From positions 372,001 to 436,000 of the forward strand of contig NZ_FNXY01000003.1 in NCBI RefSeq assembly GCF_900108855.1: a stretch of DNA of 64,000 nt, read 5' to 3'. Position numbers and translations under genes: made by a program. Every line of letters begins with the position of its first letter. The stretch's first letter is position 1. Below, one piece after another: positions 35,325 through 44,107 of the stretch. The DNA is from Dyadobacter koreensis. GTDB taxonomy: Bacteria > Bacteroidota > Bacteroidia > Cytophagales > Spirosomataceae. The notes below the pieces were generated by a model. The model was not told the origin of the DNA. It was given only the letters and a program-made list of their open reading frames with translations, and ran no database searches.

Positions 35325-36088
35325 TCCCATATCCATTCGATTTCTTTCAGATCAACTTCCTGTATGTCAATCTGATTTGTAAACCGGATACACAACATTC
35401 CATAATCCGTTACGCCTGTCACCGTTCCTGAGACAATTTCATTCTTGTAACGAAAATGGCGTAACTGATTGTAACCTAAAAGCCGATTCAAATACTCACG
35501 TCTGATCCCTTCGTTATGGTTTCCTGATTTCAGTTTCAGATACCACGTGTCCAGGTGACGGACAAGTTTAGAAAATTCCTCAGCTTTAACAAACTCGCGT
35601 CCAGTCATTTTCGCCAAAGAAGTTGCACGGGAACCTTCAAAGTCTGTCTGATTTATGTTGATACCCATACCTGCAACGGAACTGGAAATTATGTTACCTT
35701 GTATAGAGTTTTCGATAAGCGTGCCACATATTTTTTTGTTGTCGAGATAAATATCATTTGGCCACTTTATCTTAACTTTATCCGAATAAGTACTCAGATA
35801 GTCTGATATTCCCAATGCAACAGCTTGACTTATCAGAAACTGATCCGGTATTGGCACTGACACAGGGGCCAGAATAACCGACATTGTGAGGTTCATCCGA
35901 GGTGGCGATACCCAGGTTGTCCCTCTTTGTCCACGACCTTTTGTTTGTTCGTCAGTAATGACAATCGCACCCTCCATTCCAGATCCGCTACGCACTAATT
36001 CAGCCGCTATGTCGTTTGTTGAATGACAACTTGGCAGATAAATAACTTTTTTACCTATAATTAAGGTATCGTATATAGACTTGTACAA
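35321..36088 (-). CDS. birA: Biotin--[acetyl-CoA-carboxylase] ligase
   Basis: Transfers biotin to the carboxyl carrier protein of acetyl-CoA carboxylase via biotinyl-AMP. It has 255 residues and lacks the N-terminal helix-turn-helix of E. coli BirA, so it is a monofunctional ligase without repressor role. Seen: CHSTNDIA near residue 20, the biotinyl-AMP loop GRGQRGTTW near 71-79 and KWPNDIYL near 113. The only usable start is a TTG at 36088, since an in-frame stop lies shortly upstream and the next ATG is inside the domain. It is divergent from rsfS. Confidence 0.9.
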   Translation of the reverse strand: MYKSIYDTLIIGKKVIYLPSCHSTNDIAAELVRSGSGMEGAIVITDEQTKGRGQRGTTWVSPPRMNLTMSVILAPVSVPIPDQFLISQAVALGISDYLSTYSDKVKIKWPNDIYLDNKKICGTLIENSIQGNIISSSVAGMGININQTDFEGSRATSLAKMTGREFVKAEEFSKLVRHLDTWYLKLKSGNHNEGIRREYLNRLLGYNQLRHFRYKNEIVSGTVTGVTDYGMLCIRFTNQIDIQEVDLKEIEWIWD

Positions 36089-36135
36089 TTTTTTTACTTT
36101 ACTTTAGGGTTTATAGAAATGGGAATCAACTACGC

Positions 36136-36519
36136 ATGAAACAACGCAAAAATAAAGAACTATCATCAAAAGATCTATCCGAGCTTATTGCTAAAGGGAT
36201 GTCAGAAAAGAAAGGTGAGGATATCACAATCCTTGATCTTAGGAAAGTAAAAAATTCAATAACAGATTTTTTTGTAATTTGCTCGGGGAATTCCGATACT
36301 CAAATAGATGCTTTGGCCAATTCGGTGGAAGACGAAGTTTACAAAATATCTAAAACCGACCCGTGGCAGAAAGAAGGAAAAGCCAATGGAGAGTGGATAT
36401 TGATTGATTATGTGGATGTAGTGGCTCACATTTTTAATAAAGAACGTCGCAAACACTATGATTTGGAAGAGCTTTGGGGAGATGCGGTTGTAACGCACTT
36501 TGAAGATTCCGTCCTGTAA
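36136..36519 (+). CDS. rsfS: Ribosome silencing factor
   Basis: A 127-residue RsfS/DUF143 protein that binds uL14 on the large subunit and blocks subunit joining in starved cells. Diagnostic segments are ILDLRKVKNSITDFFVICSG at 33-52, DPWQKEGKANGEWILIDY and VDVVAHIFNKERRKHYDLEELWGDA. Length is normal. It is divergent from birA and 72 bases ahead of ftsH; the birA-rsfS-ftsH order is common in Bacteroidota. No unusual residues. Confidence 0.94.
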   Translation: MKQRKNKELSSKDLSELIAKGMSEKKGEDITILDLRKVKNSITDFFVICSGNSDTQIDALANSVEDEVYKISKTDPWQKEGKANGEWILIDYVDVVAHIFNKERRKHYDLEELWGDAVVTHFEDSVL

Positions 36520-36591
36520 ATATCGTAGCAGATGAACATTCATCGCATGCGAAATGTTGTTTATTAAATTTCCTCTTAATTATTATAAAGA

Positions 36592-38646
36592 ATGTCTGAA
36601 AACGATAACAAAAGAGGTCCACTAAATCCTAAAAGTCCTCAAAAGGGATATCAGGGATGGATCATAGCTGCTTTGATTGCTACTATCTTGGGGATAACTT
36701 ACCTTAACAGGACATCGACGATTCGCGAAACGACTCAAAAACGTTTTGAGAAAATGGTGGCTGACAAGGAAGTTTCTCGTGTTACGATAGTAAATGACAA
36801 GTCAGTAGAGGTAACATTGAAGCCAGAAGCGCTCAAGCTTGACAAATATAAGGTCCTTACATCTGAAAATGGTGGCAATTATTTCGGCGGAGAACCGGTT
36901 TCTCATTACCAGTTTCAGGTAACTTCGGCGGAGACTTTCAAAAAGGATCTTGATAAAATTCAGGAAGGTGTGCCTGATGATGACAAAATCGAGCTTGTTG
37001 TAGATACGAGGAACGATTGGACAAGTTTCCTGGGAACATGGGGCTTTTTCATCATAATGATCCTGGTGATGTATTTCATACTCGGCCGAATGTCCGGTGG
37101 TGTAGGGCCGGGTGGTCAGATATTTAATATCGGCCGTTCGAGAGCTACATTATTCGATGCAGAAAATAAAGTTAAAATTACTTTTAACGATGTTGCCGGC
37201 CTTGATGAAGCAAAAGAAGAGATCAAAGAAATTGTAGAGTATCTTCAATTTCCTGACAAGTTCAAGAAACTGGGCGCCAAAATTCCAAAAGGTGCGCTCC
37301 TTGTAGGCCCTCCTGGTACCGGTAAAACTTTGCTTGCAAAAGCGGTTGCTGGTGAAGCAGGTGTTCCTTTCTTTTCACTTTCAGGCTCTGACTTCGTCGA
37401 AATGTTTGTAGGAGTTGGTGCGGCTCGTGTCCGTGACCTTTTCAAACAAGCAAAAGAGAAAGCACCTTGTATCATCTTTATCGATGAGATTGACGCTGTG
37501 GGTCGTTCACGTGGACGTGGCGCTATGCCAGGCTCAAATGACGAACGCGAAAATACACTGAACTCGCTGCTTGTTGAGATGGATGGTTTTGCTACCGATT
37601 CAGGTATCATTATCGTAGCGGCTACCAACCGTCCGGATGTTTTGGATCCGGCTTTGCTTCGTCCGGGACGTTTCGACAGACAGATTTCAATTGACAAGCC
37701 AGACGTTATTGGTCGCGAGGCTATTTTTAAAGTCCACTTGAAACCTTTGAAACTTTCGGTTGACGTTGATATTCAAAAATTATCTTCTCAAACTCCTGGT
37801 TTTGCAGGTGCTGAAATTGCAAATGTTTGTAATGAGGCTGCCCTTATCGCAGCGCGTCGTGACAGAGAGGAAGTAACGATGCAGGATTTCCAGGATGCGA
37901 TGGATCGTGTAATCGGTGGTTTGGAAAAGAAAAACAAATTGATATCTCCTGAGGAAAAACAAATTGTTGCTTATCACGAAGCAGGTCACGCAGTAGCAGG
38001 CTGGTTCCTTGAACATGCAGATCCATTGGTTAAGGTATCAATTGTACCTCGTGGTGTTGCTGCTTTGGGTTATGCACAGTATTTGCCAAGAGAACAGTAT
38101 TTGTATCGTACAGAGCAGTTGTTTGACGAAATGTGTATGACATTAGGGGGACGTGCTGCTGAAGATGTAATTTTCGGTAAGATTTCGACGGGTGCATTGA
38201 GTGACCTTGAACGTGTGACGAAAGTTGCGTACAGCATGGTTACTATGTATGGTATGAATGACCGTATTGGAAATGTTTCTTACTACGATTCAAAGCAAAG
38301 TGATTATTCTTTCACGAAGCCATATTCAGAGTCAACATCTCAGGCTATTGATGAAGAGGTTCGCAAACTGATCGATCAGGCATACCAGTTTGTAAAAAAT
38401 ATGCTTATTGAGAAACGCGATGCTTTGGAAATATTAGCGAAAGAACTGCTGGAAAAAGAAATCTTGTTTCAGAGTGATTTGGAAAAACTGATCGGCAAAC
38501 GTCCTTACGAAAAGGAAACAAGCTACCAGGCATACATTAATCGTCGTTCCAATGAGGAAGCTGCAATCCATGAGGAAGCAGTTAAGCAAACTGAGAAAGA
38601 AAAAGGCGAAATGGTTGCAGAAGATAAAGACTCTTCGGCAGTTTAA
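36592..38646 (+). CDS. ftsH: ATP-dependent zinc metalloprotease FtsH
   Basis: A 684-residue inner-membrane AAA+ protease that degrades misfolded membrane proteins and regulators. Topology: a transmembrane segment near 24-40, a periplasmic domain, and a second transmembrane segment near 147-165, followed by a glycine-rich linker. The AAA module has Walker A GPPGTGKT at about 240-247, Walker [11 protein letters not shown] near 300 and the second region of homology. The peptidase motif HEAGH is at about 462-466, with a third zinc ligand aspartate expected further on. The C terminus is charged and variable. A terminator follows. Confidence 0.96.
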   Translation: MSENDNKRGPLNPKSPQKGYQGWIIAALIATILGITYLNRTSTIRETTQKRFEKMVADKEVSRVTIVNDKSVEVTLKPEALKLDKYKVLTSENGGNYFGGEPVSHYQFQVTSAETFKKDLDKIQEGVPDDDKIELVVDTRNDWTSFLGTWGFFIIMILVMYFILGRMSGGVGPGGQIFNIGRSRATLFDAENKVKITFNDVAGLDEAKEEIKEIVEYLQFPDKFKKLGAKIPKGALLVGPPGTGKTLLAKAVAGEAGVPFFSLSGSDFVEMFVGVGAARVRDLFKQAKEKAPCIIFIDEIDAVGRSRGRGAMPGSNDERENTLNSLLVEMDGFATDSGIIIVAATNRPDVLDPALLRPGRFDRQISIDKPDVIGREAIFKVHLKPLKLSVDVDIQKLSSQTPGFAGAEIANVCNEAALIAARRDREEVTMQDFQDAMDRVIGGLEKKNKLISPEEKQIVAYHEAGHAVAGWFLEHADPLVKVSIVPRGVAALGYAQYLPREQYLYRTEQLFDEMCMTLGGRAAEDVIFGKISTGALSDLERVTKVAYSMVTMYGMNDRIGNVSYYDSKQSDYSFTKPYSESTSQAIDEEVRKLIDQAYQFVKNMLIEKRDALEILAKELLEKEILFQSDLEKLIGKRPYEKETSYQAYINRRSNEEAAIHEEAVKQTEKEKGEMVAEDKDSSAV

Positions 38647-38673
38647 TTTCTCGAAAAACAGATAATTATTTAT

Positions 38674-38702
38674 AAAACCGGGCAGTAAAACTGTCCGGTT
38701 TT
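38674..38702 (+). terminator. Terminator of ftsH
   Basis: Stem aaaaccgggcag / ctgtccggtttt with one G-T pair and a five-base loop, followed by T-rich sequence, 28 bases past the stop. Confidence 0.8.
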
Positions 38703-38713
38703 TATTTTTAGAG

Positions 38714-38721
38714 TACTTTTG
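38714..38721 (+). promoter_or_regulatory. Putative -7 box TACTTTTG for the aldose epimerase gene
   Basis: TAnnTTTG match 43 bases before the ATG at 38757 and just after the ftsH terminator. The -33 region would fall in the terminator's stem, so the upstream box is unclear. Confidence 0.45.
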
Positions 38722-38756
38722 CGACTAGCTACAACGTCAAACCTAAACTTATACCT

Positions 38757-39698
38757 ATGGCATTTGAAATACAAAAACAGCAATACGGAGAACTGACAGA
38801 ATATGTCATACAGGAAACGGCGACTTCAAATCGGTTTGTAGTAGTTCCGGAACTCGGCGGAATTGTTCGCCAGCTATCCCTAAGAAAAGGGGTTACACTT
38901 TTCTCTCTTCTGAAAACTCCTGCCACGCCAAACGCCCTTGCAGAAGATACGCAAAGTGCCAGCGAACTCCTTTTTCCGTTTGCAAGCCGTATCCCCGATG
39001 GTAAATACAAATTTCTTGGCAAACATTATCAGCTTGCGCTCAATAACGGCGATAATGCAATTCATGGATTAGTTCGGAAAAATCGCTTTCAATTAGTTGA
39101 GCAGGTTATGGCAGCCGATCATGCTTATATCAAATTATCTTATGAGATCAGAGAACCAGAAGGTTATCCATTTTCCGTGGACTTCACAGTAAAATATAAA
39201 TTGAGCGCAGACGGAATATTTTCGCTCACATACGAAGCTAAAAATATAGGGGCAGAACCCTGCCCTACTATGTTTGGCTGGCACCCTTATTTTCAGATAG
39301 GGAATGAAATGGTTGATGCCTGGAAGATTAACATCCCGTCGGATACCATTGTCGTTTTTGATAATCGGATGAGCCCGATTGAAACTGCACCTTTTCCGAT
39401 AGAGGGCCCGATGCCGCTGTTTAAAAAAGCGCTGGATAATGCATTTATTGTAAATATTGATGGAGATAAAGCCGTCACGCAGCTGATCTCAGAAAACCAA
39501 CATGTCACCCTTCAAATTGAGCAGGAGACTGGTGAAGGAAAATTTAATCACCTGGTCGTTTACACTCCACCTGCGCGTGATTGCGTGGGAATTGAGCCTT
39601 TGACTGCAAATGTTAATTCTTTCAATAATGGTGAAGGTCTGACAACACTTCCAGCTGGTAGTTCAGTCTCGGGAACAATAAATATAAAGCTGATTTAA
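38757..39698 (+). CDS. Aldose 1-epimerase
   Basis: A 313-residue galactose mutarotase-fold protein that interconverts alpha and beta anomers of hexoses. Seen: NGDNAIHGLVRKNRF near residue 100 with the catalytic histidine, FGWHPYFQIG near 180 with the second histidine, and a conserved glutamate in GIEPLTAN near 284. The fold lacks a signal peptide, so it acts in the cytoplasm. It has its own promoter after ftsH and overlaps the convergent nucleotidyltransferase stop by four bases. The sugar preference is not evident. Confidence 0.88.
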   Translation: MAFEIQKQQYGELTEYVIQETATSNRFVVVPELGGIVRQLSLRKGVTLFSLLKTPATPNALAEDTQSASELLFPFASRIPDGKYKFLGKHYQLALNNGDNAIHGLVRKNRFQLVEQVMAADHAYIKLSYEIREPEGYPFSVDFTVKYKLSADGIFSLTYEAKNIGAEPCPTMFGWHPYFQIGNEMVDAWKINIPSDTIVVFDNRMSPIETAPFPIEGPMPLFKKALDNAFIVNIDGDKAVTQLISENQHVTLQIEQETGEGKFNHLVVYTPPARDCVGIEPLTANVNSFNNGEGLTTLPAGSSVSGTINIKLI

Positions 39699-40831
39699 GG
39701 CTGCTTTCGATACCAGCGGGCCTTAGGAATAATTAATCTCCATTCCAAAAGATAGGCTATGTGGCTAAACAAAATAGAAAGCTTGTCACGTAGCCTATCC
39801 CTGTAAATTATATTGAAGTAAAAAATCCGCCAGGATTTTGTGACGGGTTTGACCCTTGTATTTTCCCAGTGAAAAATAACTTTGTTGTAAAACACCGGTG
39901 ATGGGTATCGGTCATCAATGCCATGGCCGCAATATGTTAGATAATTATCACCTGTCAGGATCTTCACCATCCCCAGGGATTCAAGCAATATTTTAAGAAA
40001 TCCTTTCTGTTTCGTTTTGGAAACTATATAAGCCCAATCCATCTCCTTTCCAAACCTCTGAAGAATACGGACAAAATCAGCCATATATTTCAACTTGTCC
40101 CACTGCTCAATCCCGCCATGATGGATGACCATCATCAGGAGCTGGTTTTCCACTGCCGGGACTTTCAAAACCGTATTTGCAACATTGACGGACATCATCT
40201 TACCAGTCAGCTCATTCCAGTCAAACGAATAGTGATACCTAGGATAGGAAGTGTTCCATTGAATTTCCAGAGACTGTACCATCTGAGAGCCAATGGGGGT
40301 CAGGGGTAACTGGTAATCCGTTTTAAAATACAGTCTTGCAACCTTATCTGTTTCCAAAAGATATTTTCTGTAAACGTCTGGTTCAAAATTATGGCGGGCC
40401 AGGATTTTGAGTCCCTCGCTAATATTTTCTTTTTGAAGAAAGAAATCGATATCACCAAATTCGCGCAGACCCGGACTTTCGTATAGCAACCATGCCCAAA
40501 GCGCACCTTTCATTAAAAAAGAATTCACATGATTAGCTGCGAGATCATTGGCAATTTCTATCGACTTTTTTAGAAAGACCATATTGAACACTGCCTGATT
40601 CAGGCTTTGTTCCTTTAATTTTTCGAAACAACCAGTATTTCCTGTATTTTGTCCAATCTCGTCAAAATGTTGGTACACCAAAGCGCCGGTCTGATGCCAC
40701 TGAGAAAGTTCGTAAATAGAATCCCAGTCCAGATCTTCTTTAAAATCGGGGTATACCTGTTTTTCAACTTCTCCTCCAAGGCTAGCCCTCGTTAAAAAGT
40801 GTAACTGCGAAGAGAGTTTATTATAAGGCAT
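39695..40831 (-). CDS. Nucleotidyltransferase family protein of the RiPP-like cassette
   Basis: A 378-residue protein of the uncharacterised nucleotidyltransferase group (NTP_transf_5). The motif LREFGDIDFFL near residue 133 carries the D-x-D metal pair, preceded by SFLMKGALWAWLL, the typical G-containing helix. Family members are found with lasso-peptide kinases, where a nucleotidyl or phosphoryl group is added to or moved on the peptide; the reaction here is inferred. It is the last gene in a four-gene minus-strand cassette and overlaps the kinase gene by 11 bases, which points to coupled translation. A chromosomal role unrelated to peptides cannot be excluded. Confidence 0.8.
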   Translation of the reverse strand: MPYNKLSSQLHFLTRASLGGEVEKQVYPDFKEDLDWDSIYELSQWHQTGALVYQHFDEIGQNTGNTGCFEKLKEQSLNQAVFNMVFLKKSIEIANDLAANHVNSFLMKGALWAWLLYESPGLREFGDIDFFLQKENISEGLKILARHNFEPDVYRKYLLETDKVARLYFKTDYQLPLTPIGSQMVQSLEIQWNTSYPRYHYSFDWNELTGKMMSVNVANTVLKVPAVENQLLMMVIHHGGIEQWDKLKYMADFVRILQRFGKEMDWAYIVSKTKQKGFLKILLESLGMVKILTGDNYLTYCGHGIDDRYPSPVFYNKVIFHWENTRVKPVTKSWRIFYFNIIYRDRLRDKLSILFSHIAYLLEWRLIIPKARWYRKQP

Positions 40832-41750
40832 GCAAAAATATGTCTGATTTTGAAGCGATACTTCCGTTTACCCATTTTTCCAATAATTCAAATCCGTTGG
40901 GCCTTCTCTTACGCCACATATCCGCTGATTTAGCGCAAAGAAAACTTTGCCGAAAATGATCCTGCAAATATTTTCCCTTTAGAAAGGACGTAGGTAACGG
41001 AAAGTTTTTTAAGGTTTCAATGGGTATTTCCGAAGCGCTGAGCTTTTGTTGTTCAGGGCGGTTTTTTGCCTTATTTATAACAAAAATACTACCAAGAGCA
41101 ACCGGATCGAGGCTAAACTCACCTTTCGGCCGGAATGAAAATTTATTCACACCTTCACTCACTGGCTGTAAAGCAGCCCTGTCATAGTTGAGGCCGTCAA
41201 CTGAGTTATCCCAAATTTTCAATTGCGGATATCCCGGGATTATAAAAGCCTTTCCATCTTCATCGAATCGTATCACAGTCAGATCATCACTCAATAAAGA
41301 ACAACCCGATTTCACAAACGCAGCTGCGGTGGTCGATTTGCCAGCACCAGGAATACCCATAAAGCACCATGCCTCATTTCCCACTTTTACAGCACTTGCG
41401 TGCAGCAGAAAATATCCTCTTTGAAACAAAATCATTGCCAGCGCTTCACTGATAGTAAAAAGGCTTAGCAGATTACTATCCTGCGTTAAGGGGGAAATTA
41501 CCAATTGATTTCCCTCTACCGCTTTAAAGGCAGCGATCTGATCCCAGTGTAAAATAAGATTACCTGCATCATCAACACCCTGATATGCCTGAATACCTCT
41601 GCGATGAATAGGTGTTTTTCTTAATTTCGGTACATCAATAGTCCCGACAGAGATAAAAAGATCAATATTGGCAGTTTTTTCTGCGACACTAAGTTCCGGC
41701 AGCTCAATTTCAGAAGAGATATTTAATCCGTAGGCTTTATAAAATGGCAT
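40821..41750 (-). CDS. HprK-like serine kinase of the RiPP-like cassette
   Basis: A 309-residue protein with the C-terminal fold of HPr kinase/phosphorylase. The ATG at 41750 is preferred to the TTG at 41762. Seen: LLHASAV near residue 116, P-loop GIPGAGKST at about 132-140 and SDDLTVIR near 154, with the metal-binding aspartates. It lacks the N-terminal domain of true HprK, and no HPr gene is nearby. Such kinases occur in lasso-peptide clusters and phosphorylate a C-terminal serine of the precursor in the paeninodin system. Here the target is unknown. It overlaps the nucleotidyltransferase gene and follows the B2-type gene closely. Confidence 0.83.
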   Translation of the reverse strand: MPFYKAYGLNISSEIELPELSVAEKTANIDLFISVGTIDVPKLRKTPIHRRGIQAYQGVDDAGNLILHWDQIAAFKAVEGNQLVISPLTQDSNLLSLFTISEALAMILFQRGYFLLHASAVKVGNEAWCFMGIPGAGKSTTAAAFVKSGCSLLSDDLTVIRFDEDGKAFIIPGYPQLKIWDNSVDGLNYDRAALQPVSEGVNKFSFRPKGEFSLDPVALGSIFVINKAKNRPEQQKLSASEIPIETLKNFPLPTSFLKGKYLQDHFRQSFLCAKSADMWRKRRPNGFELLEKWVNGSIASKSDIFLHAL

Positions 41751-41768
41751 GTGTGTGATCAATAAAAT

Positions 41769-42209
41769 TCATTCCCAAACCCATAAACGTTGGTAAAAAA
41801 CAGATTCGGACCAGTCGCCTATAATAACATCTCCATTCTTTTCAACCCAGGCATGTGCCTCAAAGTCTTTATTCGCATTAACTTCGATTCCAATTTCCAG
41901 ACTCAAAGAAGGCACGTTTCTAAGCAAATATTTAGCAGCCAGTGCCCGCGGCAAACAAAGTAATTCAAAAGGTAAAACAGTCGCCGAAGTATTGATGGCA
42001 TAAACAATCTCATTTATCTCGCCCGCTGTCAAATTATCCTTTTTATCGGATCTGCTGATCCTGTAAAACAATTTGCGGAAGATGTGAAAAGGTAATACGG
42101 TCAATCCCGTTTTGATGATCACAAGCGTAACGGAGGCGTACAAAAAGTTAATTTTTGTACTTTTTGAGAGTAATCTCCATTTCGACCAATAATTGGTAAT
42201 CCTTTTCAC
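41769..42209 (-). CDS. Lasso-peptide B2-type leader protease (transglutaminase-like)
   Basis: A 146-residue protein of the B2 family that removes leader peptides in lasso-peptide maturation. A hydrophobic N-terminal stretch (about 20-45) is followed by the cysteine protease core: Cys85 in ELLCLPRALA, His119 in FEAHAWVE and Asp132 in VIIGDW, a complete triad in the usual order. The start is GTG at 42209, five bases after the stop of the PqqD-like gene. B2 proteins act with a separate leader-binding B1 protein; the neighbouring PqqD-like gene fits that role. No adjacent asparagine synthetase-like cyclase is present. Confidence 0.86.
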   Translation of the reverse strand: MKRITNYWSKWRLLSKSTKINFLYASVTLVIIKTGLTVLPFHIFRKLFYRISRSDKKDNLTAGEINEIVYAINTSATVLPFELLCLPRALAAKYLLRNVPSLSLEIGIEVNANKDFEAHAWVEKNGDVIIGDWSESVFYQRLWVWE

Positions 42210-42214
42210 CCGGA

Positions 42215-42481
42215 TTATTCGGTTAGTTCAACCAGTTTTTCAGAAATAAGATCTTTAAGTAACAGTTCAATATCTTCCAGACATGTCTGTTTATCGATAT
42301 CATAATCTTCTAAAACAGCGCTGCAAAGTGAATCCAACGTCTGTGGTTCTTCCTCCAAAGAGTTCCAAACTAAAGCGCCAACTTCATCAAGACCATAATA
42401 TTCTCCTTTATTATGATTGAGAATAACGATTTCTCCGCCAACGTTAGAAGCGATCTGCTGTGATGTCAATTTATATTTCAT
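42215..42481 (-). CDS. PqqD-like peptide-binding protein (B1-type RRE)
   Basis: An 88-residue winged-helix-type RiPP recognition element of the PqqD family. Features: early strand region GGEIVILNHNKGEYYGLDEVGALVWNSL, in which the K-G-x-Y-Y-x-L-D-x-x-G motif is typical, then helices ending in LISEKLVEL. In lasso and other RiPP systems this domain binds the leader peptide and hands it to the protease and other enzymes. It is the first gene of the cassette and has a well-formed promoter just upstream. It could serve a precursor encoded elsewhere; none is visible within the 66 bases upstream. Confidence 0.86.
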   Translation of the reverse strand: MKYKLTSQQIASNVGGEIVILNHNKGEYYGLDEVGALVWNSLEEEPQTLDSLCSAVLEDYDIDKQTCLEDIELLLKDLISEKLVELTE

Positions 42482-42529
42482 AAAAAACTTCTTATCCTAA
42501 ATAAGTGCGTATATCAGCTAAGTTAACTA

Positions 42530-42562
42530 CAAAGTTAGAAATAATAATTATTCAAGCTCAAA
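42530..42562 (-). promoter_or_regulatory. Bacteroidota-type promoter of the RiPP-like cassette
   Basis: On the minus strand TTTG (42562-42559), a 21-base spacer and TAACTTTG (42537-42530) match the TTTG-N19-21-TAnnTTTG consensus in full. The -33 box lies inside the last codons of the aldehyde dehydrogenase gene. Transcription should begin near 42523, giving a leader of about 40 bases before the ATG at 42481. It lets the cassette be expressed apart from the upstream lysine genes. Confidence 0.75.
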
Positions 42563-44086
42563 TTTTATTCCCTGAGCCAAAGGAAGTGAAGAGCTATAAT
42601 TTATCGTAGATGTTTGCCTTCTCATGTAATTTTTCCATGCGTCAGAACCTGACTCTCGTCCACCGCCGGTTTCTTTTTCTCCTCCAAAGGCACCTCCTAT
42701 CTCTGCTCCAGAGGTTCCGATATTGACGTTAGCAATTCCACAGTCCGATCCGGTTTGTGACAAAAACATTTCAGCCTCACGAATATTTAACGTAAAAATG
42801 GAAGAAGACAATCCCTGCGGAACGGCATTTTGAATTTCAATCGCTTCTTCAAGATATTTATATTTTATCAGATAAAGGATAGGTGCAAAAGTCTCCGTTT
42901 GTACGATCGCATAATTATTGTCTACCTCCGCGATGCAAGGTGCTACATAACAACCCGAATTATAAATTCCTCCGGACAGGACTTTGGGAGCAACAACAAA
43001 TCTCCCACCTTCTTTTCTAATTTTTCCAATAGCAGTTTCGTAATTTTCAACAGCCATTTTATCAATAAGAGGTCCCATATGAATATGATCTTCCAAAGGA
43101 TTTCCGATTTTTAATTGTCCATATGCTTTAACAAGTGCATTTTTCAGATCCTCATATATCTCCTCGTGAACAATTACTCTACGTGTTGAAGTGCATCGCT
43201 GACCTGCTGTTCCAACTGCACCGAAGACAATTCCCGGAATCGCAATACTCAGGTCTGCCGAATTTGAGACAATGATCGCATTGTTTCCGCCAAGTTCAAG
43301 CAGGCTTTTACCTAAACGTTTTGCAACAGACTCCCCTACTGCTTTACCCATCCTGGTACTGCCGGTTGCAGATAACAAAGCAATCCGGCTATCCTCTGCC
43401 AAAAATTGACCCACTTCCTTTCCTCCGGCCACAACGGAGGAAATCCCCTCGGGCAAATTATTTTCAATTAAAACAGTCCTTATGATATGCTGACATGCAA
43501 TTGCGGTAAGCGGTGTTTTTTCCGAAGGTTTCCACACACTAACATCACCGCATACCCAGGCAATCATCGCATTCCAAGACCAGACAGCAACCGGAAAATT
43601 GAATGCTGAAATAATTCCGACAATTCCCAAAGGATGCCATTGTTCATACATCCGGTGCTGCACCCGCTCACTGTGCATGCTCAGGCCATATAACTGGCGG
43701 GATAATCCGACAGCAAAATCGCATATATCAATCATTTCCTGCACTTCTCCCAAACCTTCCTGCAAGCTTTTACCCATTTCATAACTGACCAAAATTCCGA
43801 GCGCCTGCTTCTTGTTTCGAAGCTGATCTCCCATTTGTCGAACAATATCGCCCCGTTTAGGAGCAGGCACCATTCGCCAAACTTTGAACGCCTCCCTTGA
43901 GACTTCAATAACCTTGTCGTAGTCACATTTATCGGCTGAACTGACTTTAGCAATCATACTGCCATCAACCGGAGAATATGATTCAATCATCTCGCCCGAA
44001 CCAGGCCAGGAATTGCGGCCCGTGCTAATTCCAGAATTTTCAGCATCGATACCCAGTGAATCGAGCACCTGTTTAATATTATTCAT
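42548..44086 (-). CDS. Aldehyde dehydrogenase, ALDH7/alpha-aminoadipic semialdehyde dehydrogenase type
   Basis: A 512-residue NAD-dependent aldehyde dehydrogenase. The family 7 (antiquitin) pattern is clear: [20 protein letters not shown] near 150, the catalytic glutamate in [10 protein letters not shown] near 265 and catalytic Cys298 in [13 protein letters not shown]7 enzymes oxidise 2-aminoadipate semialdehyde (in equilibrium with piperideine-6-carboxylate) to 2-aminoadipate. The gene upstream encodes a saccharopine/lysine dehydrogenase-type protein, so together they would carry out lysine catabolism. The two genes are 21 bases apart and clearly co-transcribed. Start is the ATG at 44086. 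Confidence 0.9.
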   Translation of the reverse strand: MNNIKQVLDSLGIDAENSGISTGRNSWPGSGEMIESYSPVDGSMIAKVSSADKCDYDKVIEVSREAFKVWRMVPAPKRGDIVRQMGDQLRNKKQALGILVSYEMGKSLQEGLGEVQEMIDICDFAVGLSRQLYGLSMHSERVQHRMYEQWHPLGIVGIISAFNFPVAVWSWNAMIAWVCGDVSVWKPSEKTPLTAIACQHIIRTVLIENNLPEGISSVVAGGKEVGQFLAEDSRIALLSATGSTRMGKAVGESVAKRLGKSLLELGGNNAIIVSNSADLSIAIPGIVFGAVGTAGQRCTSTRRVIVHEEIYEDLKNALVKAYGQLKIGNPLEDHIHMGPLIDKMAVENYETAIGKIRKEGGRFVVAPKVLSGGIYNSGCYVAPCIAEVDNNYAIVQTETFAPILYLIKYKYLEEAIEIQNAVPQGLSSSIFTLNIREAEMFLSQTGSDCGIANVNIGTSGAEIGGAFGGEKETGGGRESGSDAWKNYMRRQTSTINYSSSLPLAQGIKFELE

Positions 44087-44107
44087 AATTCTCTGCTAAT
44101 AATTTTG

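Noticed and set aside
37245..37697. 150-codon minus-strand frame opposite ftsH
   Set aside because: It lies wholly opposite the AAA domain of ftsH, is serine/proline-rich in the way of reverse-strand shadows and has no domain.
40821..41750. True HPr kinase/phosphorylase
   Set aside because: The N-terminal regulatory domain is missing and no HPr or PTS gene is nearby; the neighbours point to peptide modification.
42482..42547. Possible RiPP precursor gene just upstream of the PqqD-like gene
   Set aside because: The 66 bases hold the promoter and leader; there is no room for a precursor with leader and core peptide.
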